Assembly (NCBI GenBank): GCA_964627045.1
Contig: CAZVIK010000007.1
Coordinates: forward strand, 1-44,516
Direction of reading: 5' to 3'
DNA length: 44,516 nt
DNA from: CAZVIK01 sp964627045
GTDB lineage: Bacteria > Acidobacteriota > Terriglobia > Bryobacterales > Bryobacteraceae
The notes beneath the pieces are model-generated. The model had not been told where the DNA came from. It did not search any database and was given only the letters and a program-made list of their open reading frames with translations. This document shows, piece by piece, positions 8,854 through 17,000 of this stretch. Positions within the stretch are counted from its first letter, which is position 1. Each line of letters opens with the position of its first letter. Both the position numbers and the translations under genes were made by a program.

Positions 8854-10368
8854 ATGCGGGCGCTGCTCGACACCAACATTCTGATTCATCGCGAGGCGGC
8901 AACCGTTGTTCGCCAGGACATCGGCAGACTGTTCTTCTGGCTGGACAAGCTCAAGTACGAAAAATGCGTTCATCCGCTAAGCCTAGAAGAAATCGGCAAA
9001 CATCGGGACGAGCAAGTTCGCAGGAGTTTCCAGGCGAAGCTTCAGTCGTACCACGTGTTGAAGACAACCGCGCCCATCGCCCCGGAAGTTCAGCAGTGTG
9101 GAGCGAGCGACCGCACAGAAAACGACCGAAACGACACCTTGCTGGTCAACGAACTCTGCGCGAATCGGGTCGACCTGATCATTTCCGAGGATCGCGGTCT
9201 TCACGCCAAGGCGCAAGCGCTCGGAATCGCAGACCGCGCCTTCACCATCGACTCGTTCCTTGAGAAGGTAACAGCCGAAAACCCCGATTTGGTCGACTAC
9301 AAGGTCCTCGCAGTCCGGCGGGTTCACTTTGGCCAAGTGGACCTTCATTCGAAGTTCTTCGACTCCTTTCGAGAGGATTACGCAGGTTCGTCTTTCGACA
9401 AGTGGTTCAACAAGAAGGCCGATGAGCCCGCGTACGTTTGCTATGAAGGACCTGGCTTGGTGGCATTTCTCTACCTAAAAGTCGAAGGCACGGACGAAAA
9501 CTACGCTGATATCGAGCCTGGGCTTAAACCAAAACGCCGGCTGAAGATCGGCACGTTCAAGGTTGAATTGAACGGCTACAAGGTAGGCGAACGGTTCCTG
9601 AAGATCGTGTTCGACAACGCGATCCGACAGAAGGTCGATGAGATCTACGTGACGATCTTCCCCCGCTCAATTGATCAGCAGCGGTTGATCCGGCTGCTCG
9701 AAGATTTCGGGTTCCGGCAGCACGGCAAGAAGATCAACTCCTACGGTGACGAACAGGTGTATGTGCGGGACATGACGCCTCGCTTCGACGCGCAGGACCC
9801 CAAGCTGACCTTCCCCTATGTGAGCAAGTCGTCCAGAACGTTCATCGTGCCAATCTACCCGGAGTACCATACGACCTTGCTTCCGGATTCGATTCTCCGG
9901 ACCGAGTCGCCGGCGGACTTCGTCGAGCAGGAACCGCACCGGAACGCGATCCGCAAGGTCTATGTCAGCAGGTCTGTTTTTCGCGACCTTCGCCGTGGCG
10001 ACACGATTGTGTTCTATCGGACAGGCGGCTATTACAAGGGAGTCGTCAGCACGCTCGGTGTCGTTGAGGATGTCTACCGCACCATCCAGGACGAAGGGCA
10101 TTTCATAAACCTGTGCCGCAAGCGGAGCGTCTTTTCCGATAAGGAATTGCGGGAACAGTGGAATTACAGGCGCAGCAATCGGCCGTTTATTGTCGGCTTT
10201 CTCTACGCGTACTCACTTCCAAAACGACCAACGTTGAAGGAGCTGATTGACAATGGCATCATCCGCGACATTGACTCTGTCCCAAGGGGCTTCGAAGAGA
10301 TTACGCCAAGCCAGTTCGCGACAATCCTATTGCTCTCCCGGGCGGACCCACGCGTTATTGTCGATTAA
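8854..10368 (+). CDS. PIN-GNAT-PUA multidomain protein, candidate toxin
   Basis: 504 residues, starting at ATG 8854 with AAAGGAAG just upstream; the open frame extends further 5' into lysin-region sequence without homology-like content. Residues 1-130 form a PIN ribonuclease domain: LLDTNILI carries Asp6, an acidic LEEIGKH follows, and ISEDRGL closes the metal site. Residues about 150-290 look like a GNAT acetyltransferase fold (VAFLYLKVEG, then IVFDNAIRQKVDEIYVTIF and LLEDFGFRQHG). Residues about 360-470 resemble a PUA/EVE-like domain (RRGDTIVFYRTGGYYKGVV). PIN domains usually cleave RNA. The fusion and the adjacent ASCH gene point to an RNA-targeting toxin or regulator; the target is unknown. 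Confidence 0.7.
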   Translation: MRALLDTNILIHREAATVVRQDIGRLFFWLDKLKYEKCVHPLSLEEIGKHRDEQVRRSFQAKLQSYHVLKTTAPIAPEVQQCGASDRTENDRNDTLLVNELCANRVDLIISEDRGLHAKAQALGIADRAFTIDSFLEKVTAENPDLVDYKVLAVRRVHFGQVDLHSKFFDSFREDYAGSSFDKWFNKKADEPAYVCYEGPGLVAFLYLKVEGTDENYADIEPGLKPKRRLKIGTFKVELNGYKVGERFLKIVFDNAIRQKVDEIYVTIFPRSIDQQRLIRLLEDFGFRQHGKKINSYGDEQVYVRDMTPRFDAQDPKLTFPYVSKSSRTFIVPIYPEYHTTLLPDSILRTESPADFVEQEPHRNAIRKVYVSRSVFRDLRRGDTIVFYRTGGYYKGVVSTLGVVEDVYRTIQDEGHFINLCRKRSVFSDKELREQWNYRRSNRPFIVGFLYAYSLPKRPTLKELIDNGIIRDIDSVPRGFEEITPSQFATILLLSRADPRVIVD

Positions 10369-10711
10369 GCCCGAGTACGCTGAGGCCATCTTTCGTGGCG
10401 AAAAGCGCTTCGAATTCCGCCGAGCCATATTCCGAAAGCCCGTTGACGTGGTCGTTGTATACACCACCAGCCCGGTGTCGCAGGTGATTGGTGAATTCGA
10501 CATCGAGGAGGTCATCTCCGACACGGTTGAAGGCTTATGGGGGCGCACGCACGGGCGCGCGGGGATCGACAGGGACGGGTTCTTCGGCTACTTCGCGGGT
10601 CGAGATGTCGGCTATGCCATCGCGATCGGGTCGGTCCGGCGGTATCCGCAGCCTCTAGATCTCTCGGCCAGCTTCGGAATTCGGCCGCCACAGTCATTCG
10701 TTTACGTCTGA
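10247..10711 (+). CDS. ASCH-domain protein, partner of the PIN-GNAT-PUA gene
   Basis: An ASCH (PUA-like) domain: LLSIKPEYAEAIFRGEKRFEFRR is followed by VVVYTTSPVSQVIGEF, the standard opening of this RNA-binding fold. The ATG at 10247 gives 154 residues but the first 36 lack any family feature. Family members normally begin at the LLSIKPEYA block, so a TTG at 10358 is a serious alternative start. Either choice overlaps the end of the PIN gene, by 122 or 11 bases, which implies translational coupling. It may be an antitoxin or accessory factor for the upstream protein; that pairing is inferred from position. Confidence 0.75.
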   Translation: MTMASSATLTLSQGASKRLRQASSRQSYCSPGRTHALLSIKPEYAEAIFRGEKRFEFRRAIFRKPVDVVVVYTTSPVSQVIGEFDIEEVISDTVEGLWGRTHGRAGIDRDGFFGYFAGRDVGYAIAIGSVRRYPQPLDLSASFGIRPPQSFVYV

Positions 10712-10746
10712 AGACCCGACGCAGGTTCGCGCCGGCTGCCGCGTCC

Positions 10747-11799
10747 TCATTCCGCCAGCCAACCCTGTTCACTCAGCTGACCCCAGGCGACGCGAACGTG
10801 CTGCGGCCTGAATACCTGCTGCTTCCGGGGATTCCAGGTGTGGATCTGTTCGGTAGCCGCGGCTGCATCTGGCGCTGGCCCCTGGCTGTTGGGCCCACCG
10901 CGATGAGCGACCCAGTGGACGGTTGCCAGGAGCTCCATCCCGTAAGGTGTTTCGAACCCCTCGATCAGGTGTGACACTCTCTGAAGGCGGACCACGGAGT
11001 CAGTCCTGCCGGCCAGAAAATCTGTCGCTTCCTTAACGGCGCCGGGTAGCAGCTCAATCTCCGCTTGAGGTTTCTGGCTGTCGCCATAGCCACGAATGAA
11101 GTGGCCCTCCATGACTTCCAGGACCTTGTTCAGATTGGCGGCGTACGGCCCGTAGTGACCCGCCTCGTACTTAAGCCGCAGCGGTTCTCCTGCCTCTTGC
11201 AGGAAATACGCCAGCTTCTGTACTTCGAGCAATGTGCGGCCGTACTCCAGTGCCGAATAGGCGTCCATCAGCTTGATGAACAGGGCGCGCGCAGACGTCA
11301 TGTGTGGGCGTGCCGTCCGGACGGGCATTGCTTTCGCGGCTGGCGCTCCCACCGGCTCGAAAAGCAGCACGCGCACCTCGGGCAACTCGGAGAAGGCCCT
11401 CTCGATCAAGGGACGCACCTCGCCCCAATTCAGCCCGCCAAGACCACAGCCGAGAGGGGGCAAGGCAATCGAGTGCACTCCCAAGCTCCGTACGTCGGCG
11501 ATCAATGCCGTTAATCCGGATCGAATGTCCGAAATACGGGACTTGCCGCGCCAATGGCGCTTGGTCGGAAAGTTGACGACGTACCGCGGGTTGATCAGTC
11601 GTCCGTTGTCGAAGATGAACATCCGCCCCGGTACAACTTCTCCAGCTTTGCACGCGGCCTCGTAAGCCTTGAAGTTGGCTGGGAATGCTTGTTTAAACTG
11701 GAGTGCAATGCCTTTGCCCATGAAGCCGACGCAGTTCACCGTGTTTACCAATGCTTCGGCATCGGCTTCCAGGATGTTGCCTTTGGCGATCTCAATCAT
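10747..11799 (-). CDS. darG: DarG, macrodomain ADP-ribosyl-DNA hydrolase antitoxin
   Basis: 350 residues. Residues 1-155 form a macrodomain: NTVNCVGFMGKGIALQFK at 19-36 is the ADP-ribose-binding loop, and PPLGCGLGGLNW lies near 115-126. Lys80 in NFPTK aligns with the catalytic lysine described for Thermus DarG. The C-terminal domain, about residues 165-350 with ALFIKLMDAYSALEYGRTLL, matches the second DarG domain that contacts the toxin. It removes ADP-ribose from DNA and also neutralises DarT. It lies 15 bases downstream of darT, the usual gene order for DarTG. It is the last gene of the minus-strand operon and converges with the ASCH gene. Confidence 0.92.
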   Translation of the reverse strand: MIEIAKGNILEADAEALVNTVNCVGFMGKGIALQFKQAFPANFKAYEAACKAGEVVPGRMFIFDNGRLINPRYVVNFPTKRHWRGKSRISDIRSGLTALIADVRSLGVHSIALPPLGCGLGGLNWGEVRPLIERAFSELPEVRVLLFEPVGAPAAKAMPVRTARPHMTSARALFIKLMDAYSALEYGRTLLEVQKLAYFLQEAGEPLRLKYEAGHYGPYAANLNKVLEVMEGHFIRGYGDSQKPQAEIELLPGAVKEATDFLAGRTDSVVRLQRVSHLIEGFETPYGMELLATVHWVAHRGGPNSQGPAPDAAAATEQIHTWNPRKQQVFRPQHVRVAWGQLSEQGWLAE

Positions 11800-11814
11800 T
11801 GCCGGCCTCTATTC

Positions 11815-12468
11815 TCAGTAGTAGTACCATTCTCCATGTATTTCCACTTGGGGGCGCGCCCGTTGTGGAAACTCGTTCAACACCGCCTCCACCCTGTGCT
11901 TGACTTGCGGGTTCAGCACCCCAATCCGCTCGATCAGCGACCAGTCGACCGACTGCCAGATCAGGAACTCGGCCTGTTTGCGCCGCTGACGGTCATTGTC
12001 TTCCGGCGTGTCGGCCCAGTACCGCGCCCCGACGAGATTCCAGTCGACACTGTCGAGCTGCGCCAGATCGTCGTACCAGCTTGTGAAAGTCGCGAGTCCG
12101 TGGCCGTCCGAAAACACAAACCGGCATCCGGCGTCCACCAAGCGCGACACCGTAGTCGTGAGGTAGATCAGCGGCGCCTGGCCTTCGTTGTACCCGGCTA
12201 CGCGGCCTGTCTTGAGGTTCAACAGCATGACAGAAAGCGGCCCGAAGTAGAACGGCACATAGTCATGGCACGTGCCACCAGCTCCACACGGTATAAGGCG
12301 ACCGTGCCGTCCCACCTGCACACCGACGTTGTGGATAGTGCGGTACGGCAAGTCGTCGTTCGGCGTGTAGTTCGACGCGTGAAGGGCGCCGCGCGTCAGC
12401 AGAGTGGCCAGGTTGTCCACGTACACCAAGCGATAGAGTCGAATGTCATGTTGAACCGTAGTCGCCAT
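11815..12468 (-). CDS. darT: DarT, DNA ADP-ribosyltransferase toxin
   Basis: 217 residues of the DUF4433/DarT family. HDYVPFYF at 68-75, the FVFSDGHG segment at 117-124 and KQAEFLIW at 164-171 are hallmark blocks. Glu167 corresponds to the catalytic glutamate (Glu160 in Thermus DarT). The enzyme uses NAD to ADP-ribosylate single-stranded DNA, blocking replication. It looks closest to DarT2 (thymidine-modifying) by eye, but the base specificity is not readable here. I chose ATG 12468, preceded by GAAGG about 9 bases upstream, over an upstream ATG at 12522 that would run through the preceding gene. The gap to the nuclease-like gene upstream is only 16 bases. Confidence 0.92.
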   Translation of the reverse strand: MATTVQHDIRLYRLVYVDNLATLLTRGALHASNYTPNDDLPYRTIHNVGVQVGRHGRLIPCGAGGTCHDYVPFYFGPLSVMLLNLKTGRVAGYNEGQAPLIYLTTTVSRLVDAGCRFVFSDGHGLATFTSWYDDLAQLDSVDWNLVGARYWADTPEDNDRQRRKQAEFLIWQSVDWSLIERIGVLNPQVKHRVEAVLNEFPQRARPQVEIHGEWYYY

Positions 12469-12484
12469 CCGCTTAACCTTCAGT

Positions 12485-13141
12485 TCACCGTGCCTTGTAC
12501 CGCTTGAACGCGTCCTGCGCAAAGCCTACGAGCCGGTCGACATCATTGGTATTGTCGGGCAAGATTCTGTGCTCCCACTTTCGGCCGTGTTCCTCGAATA
12601 GCTTCTGCAGCCTCGGAATACTCTGGTTGGTCGCAAACACGCACTGATCTTTGCCGCATTCTGCGCTGAGGCCCAGGAACTCGCGGCCCATCGCAACGCC
12701 AGGATCTGCTGCATAGTACTTGCACTCAAGAAGAAGAACTGCCTCGCTCTGCGGAGGATCGGTGTGAGCGACTCGACAGGTACGAGCCACGGCTCGGCGC
12801 AACACCGCAACGTCAGCTTCGTGATAGAGCTTTGAGCGTCCAGAAATGAAAACGCCCACGTGGGCCTCCAGCAGCGGCTTGCCTGTGAACTCGATCACCG
12901 CGTGCGTGTACGGGCGGACGTCGCTCCACAGATGCCCAGGCGCGGTCCGGAACGTCGCGATGCCGTTGAACGACCCACTGCGATTCTCGAAGCGAAGGTT
13001 TGCACCCTCCTTTCGCGCGGCCTGCAATACCAAAGCGAACAGGTATCCTTCGAAGCGGTCTTCATCCGCTGCCTGGTCCCACGACGTTCGGCTTACTATT
13101 GTCGGAAGTAGCTGGCGAATCTGGGACAGCAATGCACTCAC
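12485..13141 (-). CDS. PD-(D/E)XK nuclease-like protein
   Basis: 218 residues, not a named family. A nuclease core can be read: an N-terminal helix with Glu31 (FEGYLFALVLQAARKEG), a strand HEADVAVL with Asp110, then VLLLECKYYA with Glu139 and Lys141. Asp plus E-x-K after a hydrophobic strand is the signature of PD-(D/E)XK restriction-like nucleases. FLGLSAECG...CVFATNQ further on resembles the later helix and strand of such enzymes. The start is a GTG at 13141 that overlaps a TGA in another frame (GTGA), suggesting coupling to the gene disrupted by the N gap. A DNA-cutting effector role in the defence operon is inferred. Confidence 0.6.
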   Translation of the reverse strand: MSALLSQIRQLLPTIVSRTSWDQAADEDRFEGYLFALVLQAARKEGANLRFENRSGSFNGIATFRTAPGHLWSDVRPYTHAVIEFTGKPLLEAHVGVFISGRSKLYHEADVAVLRRAVARTCRVAHTDPPQSEAVLLLECKYYAADPGVAMGREFLGLSAECGKDQCVFATNQSIPRLQKLFEEHGRKWEHRILPDNTNDVDRLVGFAQDAFKRYKAR

Positions 13142-13188
13142 GACCGAACCTCCCGTTCGAGATCATCGAGCGGAAATAATCCGCCGAG

Positions 13189-13671
13189 TCATACGAAATG
13201 GGCANNNNNNNNNNCATCGAGCAGGCTTGCCAGCTTCTGAATGCTCGTGTCCTGAATTCCTGCCAAGTGCAACTTCGCGCGATCTGGACTCTCTACCTCC
13301 GTTTCGAAGGAGACGGCATCGACTGCCGACACACTCCGCAGCAGACGAAGTTGCTCATTCTCAATTTCAGCCGCGCGAACAACCGCCTGACGCACGCCAT
13401 CAATTAGAAAGAGCAGCCGATCCGCATCCGACCATGCCTCCAGCGTCATCAGAGCCGTCGGTTTCCCGGCACGTCTGGCGCCGAACCGTTCGTCGGCGAA
13501 GAGAGGGGATGCTTCATCAATCTCTTCGTCTTTGAAGATCTTGGTGGGCTTCTCTACCGCTAGCCCGGCGCGAACTGCTTGGGCGACTTGCTCAACCACC
13601 CATCCGAGGCCGGACGTCGCCAATACGTCAGCCAGTTCAAGGTAGGTGGACCGAATCTCATCCGGCGTCAT
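13189..13671 (-). CDS. Unknown defence-operon protein, interrupted by N gap
   Basis: About 150 readable residues, starting MTPDEIRSTYLELADVLATS, with a long helical middle (ALMTLEAWSDADRLLFLIDGV) and a C-terminal LAGIQDTSIQKLASLLD just before the gap. I do not recognise the family. The 10 Ns stand for a gap of unknown size, so the stop at 13189-13191 holds only if the true length is a multiple of three from 10. A different reading frame on the far side ends in TGA overlapping the GTG of the next gene, as would be expected of the real 3' end, although that frame has another TGA upstream. It lies inside the minus-strand defence operon. Confidence 0.5.
   Translation of the reverse strand: MTPDEIRSTYLELADVLATSGLGWVVEQVAQAVRAGLAVEKPTKIFKDEEIDEASPLFADERFGARRAGKPTALMTLEAWSDADRLLFLIDGVRQAVVRAAEIENEQLRLLRSVSAVDAVSFETEVESPDRAKLHLAGIQDTSIQKLASLLDXXXXAHFV
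13205..13214. other. Scaffold gap (10 N)
   Basis: Ten Ns, a conventional filler. The true length is unknown and the gap falls inside a defence-operon gene. Confidence 0.98.
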
Positions 13672-13855
13672 AGTTGTTCGACAACCCTGGTGTTGAGAGA
13701 GTACCCCCCGAAAGGGTCAGCGAGCGGTGGGCTAATGAGCGTCGTCCAATGGATGCGATCGTACCTAGCGTCGGCGCTGACGCTTCGAGTACGCGGCGCG
13801 CCTCGTCGCTCTCGGTCATCCTATGGACCCGCCCCACAACCGCATTGAAACACAC
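13658..13855 (-). CDS. Possible small ORF between methyltransferase and unknown gene
   Basis: A 65-codon frame fills the otherwise empty 196 bases between the SPPY methyltransferase and the next gene. It starts at a GTG at 13855 with GGAG about 9 bases before it and overlaps the next start by 14 bases. The peptide (GTIASIGRRSLAHRSLTLSGG in the middle) shows no recognisable domain. In such a tight operon a small gene is plausible, but the frame may be open by chance in high-GC DNA. Confidence 0.25.
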   Translation of the reverse strand: MCFNAVVGRVHRMTESDEARRVLEASAPTLGTIASIGRRSLAHRSLTLSGGTLSTPGLSNNYDAG

Positions 13856-13867
13856 AACATTCGACTC

Positions 13868-15133
13868 CTACCCAGCACCCCTGCGGGTGCGCCGTCCTCC
13901 TTCGCAGGGCACCCGGAAAACCACTACGCTCTCTCGGGAGGGGCTGCGCCCGTACTTCGCCATTTGTTGGGCACTGTTGCCGCGGTACCGTGCCGCGATG
14001 ATCTTCTCGCATCGAAGGCCTGCTTGTTCGCCTACATCGGCTGTGAGCTCATCTACCGCAACGGGCACGCCTCTGTACTGGGCATTGCCCACGACAAAGC
14101 CGACTGGCGAGCCTGGCTTGCAGACCCTTTGTGTCTCGCGAAGCACCAGGTACATGTCAGTAAAATAACCCTCGATCATCGCCAGGACCCGGTGGTCCTC
14201 ACCCTCTTTCTGGATCCGCGTGATCACGCGAGAAAGGTCGTCCGGCTGCTGGTATCCGTTCGCGCTCGGCCGCGTCGGACGAGCTTCAGGGTGGGAGTGG
14301 AAACTCTGATAACGCAACTCACGGGTTTGCTCCCAGTCGAGGAACGCAAACATGAGCTCCACTCCGAAGACTCGCGTATAGTCGTGACGGTTCGGGTACG
14401 GTGGTGACGTGATCACCGCAGTGTACTCGGCCTCATGCTCAGGTAGGCTCCTCGCATCGCCCTGACGAACCTGCCAATAATTTCCTCTTGGCAACGAAGT
14501 GGTCGCCAATTCCTCCAGCATCGCCTCGACACGACCGTGGAAGTCTGCCAACAGCTTGGACGCAGATGATCGGCGGTCCACCCACTTTAGCCAGCCTCCC
14601 GTCGCAACTGCCCGGCTGTGGGCGGGAATTGCAGACAAGAGGGCCAGCCGAAAGAAGCCGCGTTCGGTGTCAGGCGCGCTCAATTTCGAAATGCATTGGT
14701 CGACTGTCTCCAAGGCGAGAAGGACCTTCTCGGGCAGAGCGTGGCGAACGAGTTCTGGGTAGTCTCGGCATAGGGCACCCCACTGACGGAACTCGATTCT
14801 CTCCTGCAGGCTTGACCACAGTCGCTCCAGGCGCGCGACATCATAGTCAGCGGTCTTCACCCGTGCAGCAAGTACTGCGAGCGGAGACAGATCAAAACCA
14901 GTCGCCGGGATTCCCCTCGCCTTGGCCGCCAGCAGCGTGGTCCCTGCGCCGACAAAGGGATCTAGGATGTGGTCCTCAGGCGTGAGATGCCACTCATCGA
15001 CAAGGGCGTGGACAAGGCCATCTGTGAAGCTGTGAGGAAAGACGTACCAACGATGGATTGGCTTGGCCCTCAGATGCTTGGGCTCAACCAAGTTCCGCCA
15101 ATCGGTGCGTTCATTCACGGACCAGGTCATCAT
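13868..15133 (-). CDS. DNA methyltransferase, SPPY type (likely N4-cytosine)
   Basis: 421 residues. The SAM-binding motif I (ILDPFVGAGTTLLAA, Asp58 to Ala70) precedes the catalytic motif IV (VITSPPYPNRHDY, Ser243-Pro-Pro-Tyr246). SPPY is typical of N4-cytosine methyltransferases, whereas N6-adenine enzymes usually carry DPPY or NPPY. The C-terminal GFVVGNAQYRG strand fits the later motifs. The start overlaps the stop of the HerA-like gene in an ATGA junction, so the two are translationally coupled. It probably marks host DNA for the operon, in addition to the type IIG-like methyltransferase; methylation specificity cannot be read. Confidence 0.85.
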   Translation of the reverse strand: MMTWSVNERTDWRNLVEPKHLRAKPIHRWYVFPHSFTDGLVHALVDEWHLTPEDHILDPFVGAGTTLLAAKARGIPATGFDLSPLAVLAARVKTADYDVARLERLWSSLQERIEFRQWGALCRDYPELVRHALPEKVLLALETVDQCISKLSAPDTERGFFRLALLSAIPAHSRAVATGGWLKWVDRRSSASKLLADFHGRVEAMLEELATTSLPRGNYWQVRQGDARSLPEHEAEYTAVITSPPYPNRHDYTRVFGVELMFAFLDWEQTRELRYQSFHSHPEARPTRPSANGYQQPDDLSRVITRIQKEGEDHRVLAMIEGYFTDMYLVLRETQRVCKPGSPVGFVVGNAQYRGVPVAVDELTADVGEQAGLRCEKIIAARYRGNSAQQMAKYGRSPSRESVVVFRVPCEGGRRTRRGAG

Positions 15134-16983
15134 CGGTGCTGTTTATATGCCGGCCTTGGGAACTTGATCTTAATCGGCTGCCGGTAAATCGGATGAGTGG
15201 CTACTAGATCGCCCTTATCTAAGCGCGTCAGGTGCATTTTCACATCGTCATTTAAAAACCTGTAGTTGGACTGAGTCAACTCGGTTGGGGCGGTCCGGCC
15301 GAACACTTTCGTTGCTGCATTCCCGATAATACGGTCATGCACAGCGCTGGCAAACTGCTGAGCGGACATGAGCACCACACCTAAGGATCTGCCCCTCTCG
15401 CTGATTTCAAGCAGGTCTTCGAGAATGGGGGACTTCTTGCCTCGCTCCGACGGCGCGTACTTGTTGAGCTCATCCACAAAGATGATGACGCGCTTCGGCG
15501 GTTCATAGTTCTCCTCATCGAAATCGCCGAGGTCCATCCCCAGTTCGCCCGCACCGGAGAACACTCCGTAGATCGTCCTCACAACGTCGCCAAAGACAAG
15601 CATCTGTTCGTTGTCGTGCAACTTTGCGATGTCCACGACATAGGTGTGCCCACCCTGGATGCGGTTGAGAACGTCGCGGACCGTCACCCAGCTTTGATTC
15701 CTGCGGTCGACGAACAACCCGGTTGTACGATGATAGACGGCCTTGCGGAGGTAGCGGAAGAAGCGTTGAATGGACCTGGGCTGAAGCGCTCCAGGAGCCT
15801 GAGCCTGGCCCCCGGCCCACCGCGTGAGCGGGCTGTTGTCAATCAAGTCCCGCCAAGTCCGGACGGTCTGCCAATCGCGCTGGTTACCCTCCAGACCTTC
15901 ACGAACGATGCCCACTATCGCATCAAGCACTCCATATTCGTCGGGTATATCCGCGAGCATCGCATCCAATTTGTCCACACAGTCTCGAAGCTCGTAAGCG
16001 AAAATCTTCGACTTCAGAAGGTCCGGTTGAGGAGCGTAGCAGTTCGCTCGACTCGGGTCGCGTTGACTATCCTTACCCGCTGGAAGGAGGTACATCACGT
16101 TCCCGAACGGCTGGGGTTCCAAGCCGAGCCTGCGCCACAGGGCGATCTGGTCGGGAGAAAGTCCTCCAGCCGGGGCTTCGTCAATGGCAAGGAGGTCATT
16201 GTACTTGACGTTAACCAGGACGACTGCCACGTCGCTGGATCGAACACGGTCTTGCTGACCGTCGATGCGCTTGTCCATTGTCTGCAGGATGGACTGGATC
16301 AGGAACATGATGTAGCTGGTCTTGGTTGCCAGGCCAGAGATGCCGGATATATTTACGTGCGCGCCCTCGGGGCCCAGCACGTATTCCTTATCCAGGTAAG
16401 CCACTGCCTGCGTGCCGTTGCTCATTTCGATGAGGCCGGCGGGCACGCAGATTGGCACGCGCCGCTCCTGCTCCTTTCGCTTCATCGTGTCGATGCCCAA
16501 GCCGGCGTGTATGCCGTTCTCATCAGCAAACCAGACGAGGGCCTCGTTTTGCACAGGCATGTAAGTTTCTTTCGTGTTTGCGAGGATCGACACGTCGGCG
16601 ACGTTGGTGCCCTGACGCGGCGTGTTCGGCTCAGCCGTCAGTTCGCCGAAGTCGTTGGCGATGTAGTTGGAAAGATGGCTGGGCGCGTCCGTGCTGTGAT
16701 GGATATTTGTCACTAACCCGTAGGTCATACTATCGTCCAAGCCCTGCCTCGCAGCGACGATATCGAAGGGGTTGATCATGTTGCCTGGCCTAAGCCAGAA
16801 CGAGAACCTCTCCGAAGAGTTCGGCGCCCGCTCTGTAGCAGTTGCACGGCCGATGGCGTTTTCTGGTCCTTGTTGCTCGTTTGCCGCTTCATCCAGGGCG
16901 GACTCAACGACGGGAGTCTCGATGAGACCCGCAGACTCGGATGCGGCTGGGGGGTTGCGCTTACTCGTGTTCTTCTCTGCCAT
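15130..16983 (-). CDS. HerA-like DUF87 ATPase / DNA translocase
   Basis: 617 residues from ATG 16983, with GGAGG 9 bases upstream; the open frame continues to 17037 but without this signal. Residues about 60-150 resemble the HAS-barrel of HerA (FWLRPGNMINPFDIVAA). The P-loop is GISGLATKTS at 214-223, where a Thr replaces the usual Gly before Lys221. Walker B is VIIFVDELNKYAPS, followed by a sensor region (MSAQQF) and TAPTELTQSNYRFL. HerA proteins form hexameric ring translocases and work with NurA nucleases, and a NurA-like gene lies 17 bases upstream. It likely pumps DNA for that nuclease in a defence complex. Confidence 0.8.
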   Translation of the reverse strand: MAEKNTSKRNPPAASESAGLIETPVVESALDEAANEQQGPENAIGRATATERAPNSSERFSFWLRPGNMINPFDIVAARQGLDDSMTYGLVTNIHHSTDAPSHLSNYIANDFGELTAEPNTPRQGTNVADVSILANTKETYMPVQNEALVWFADENGIHAGLGIDTMKRKEQERRVPICVPAGLIEMSNGTQAVAYLDKEYVLGPEGAHVNISGISGLATKTSYIMFLIQSILQTMDKRIDGQQDRVRSSDVAVVLVNVKYNDLLAIDEAPAGGLSPDQIALWRRLGLEPQPFGNVMYLLPAGKDSQRDPSRANCYAPQPDLLKSKIFAYELRDCVDKLDAMLADIPDEYGVLDAIVGIVREGLEGNQRDWQTVRTWRDLIDNSPLTRWAGGQAQAPGALQPRSIQRFFRYLRKAVYHRTTGLFVDRRNQSWVTVRDVLNRIQGGHTYVVDIAKLHDNEQMLVFGDVVRTIYGVFSGAGELGMDLGDFDEENYEPPKRVIIFVDELNKYAPSERGKKSPILEDLLEISERGRSLGVVLMSAQQFASAVHDRIIGNAATKVFGRTAPTELTQSNYRFLNDDVKMHLTRLDKGDLVATHPIYRQPIKIKFPRPAYKQHR

Positions 16984-17000
16984 ATGTGCTACCTCCGATT

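Noticed and set aside
11554..12507. 317-codon + strand frame opposite darT and darG
   Set aside because: Opposite strand of two recognised genes, with shadow-like composition.
15616..16716. 366-codon + strand frame opposite the HerA-like gene
   Set aside because: Antisense shadow; no domain, and the minus strand has Walker motifs and a ribosome site.
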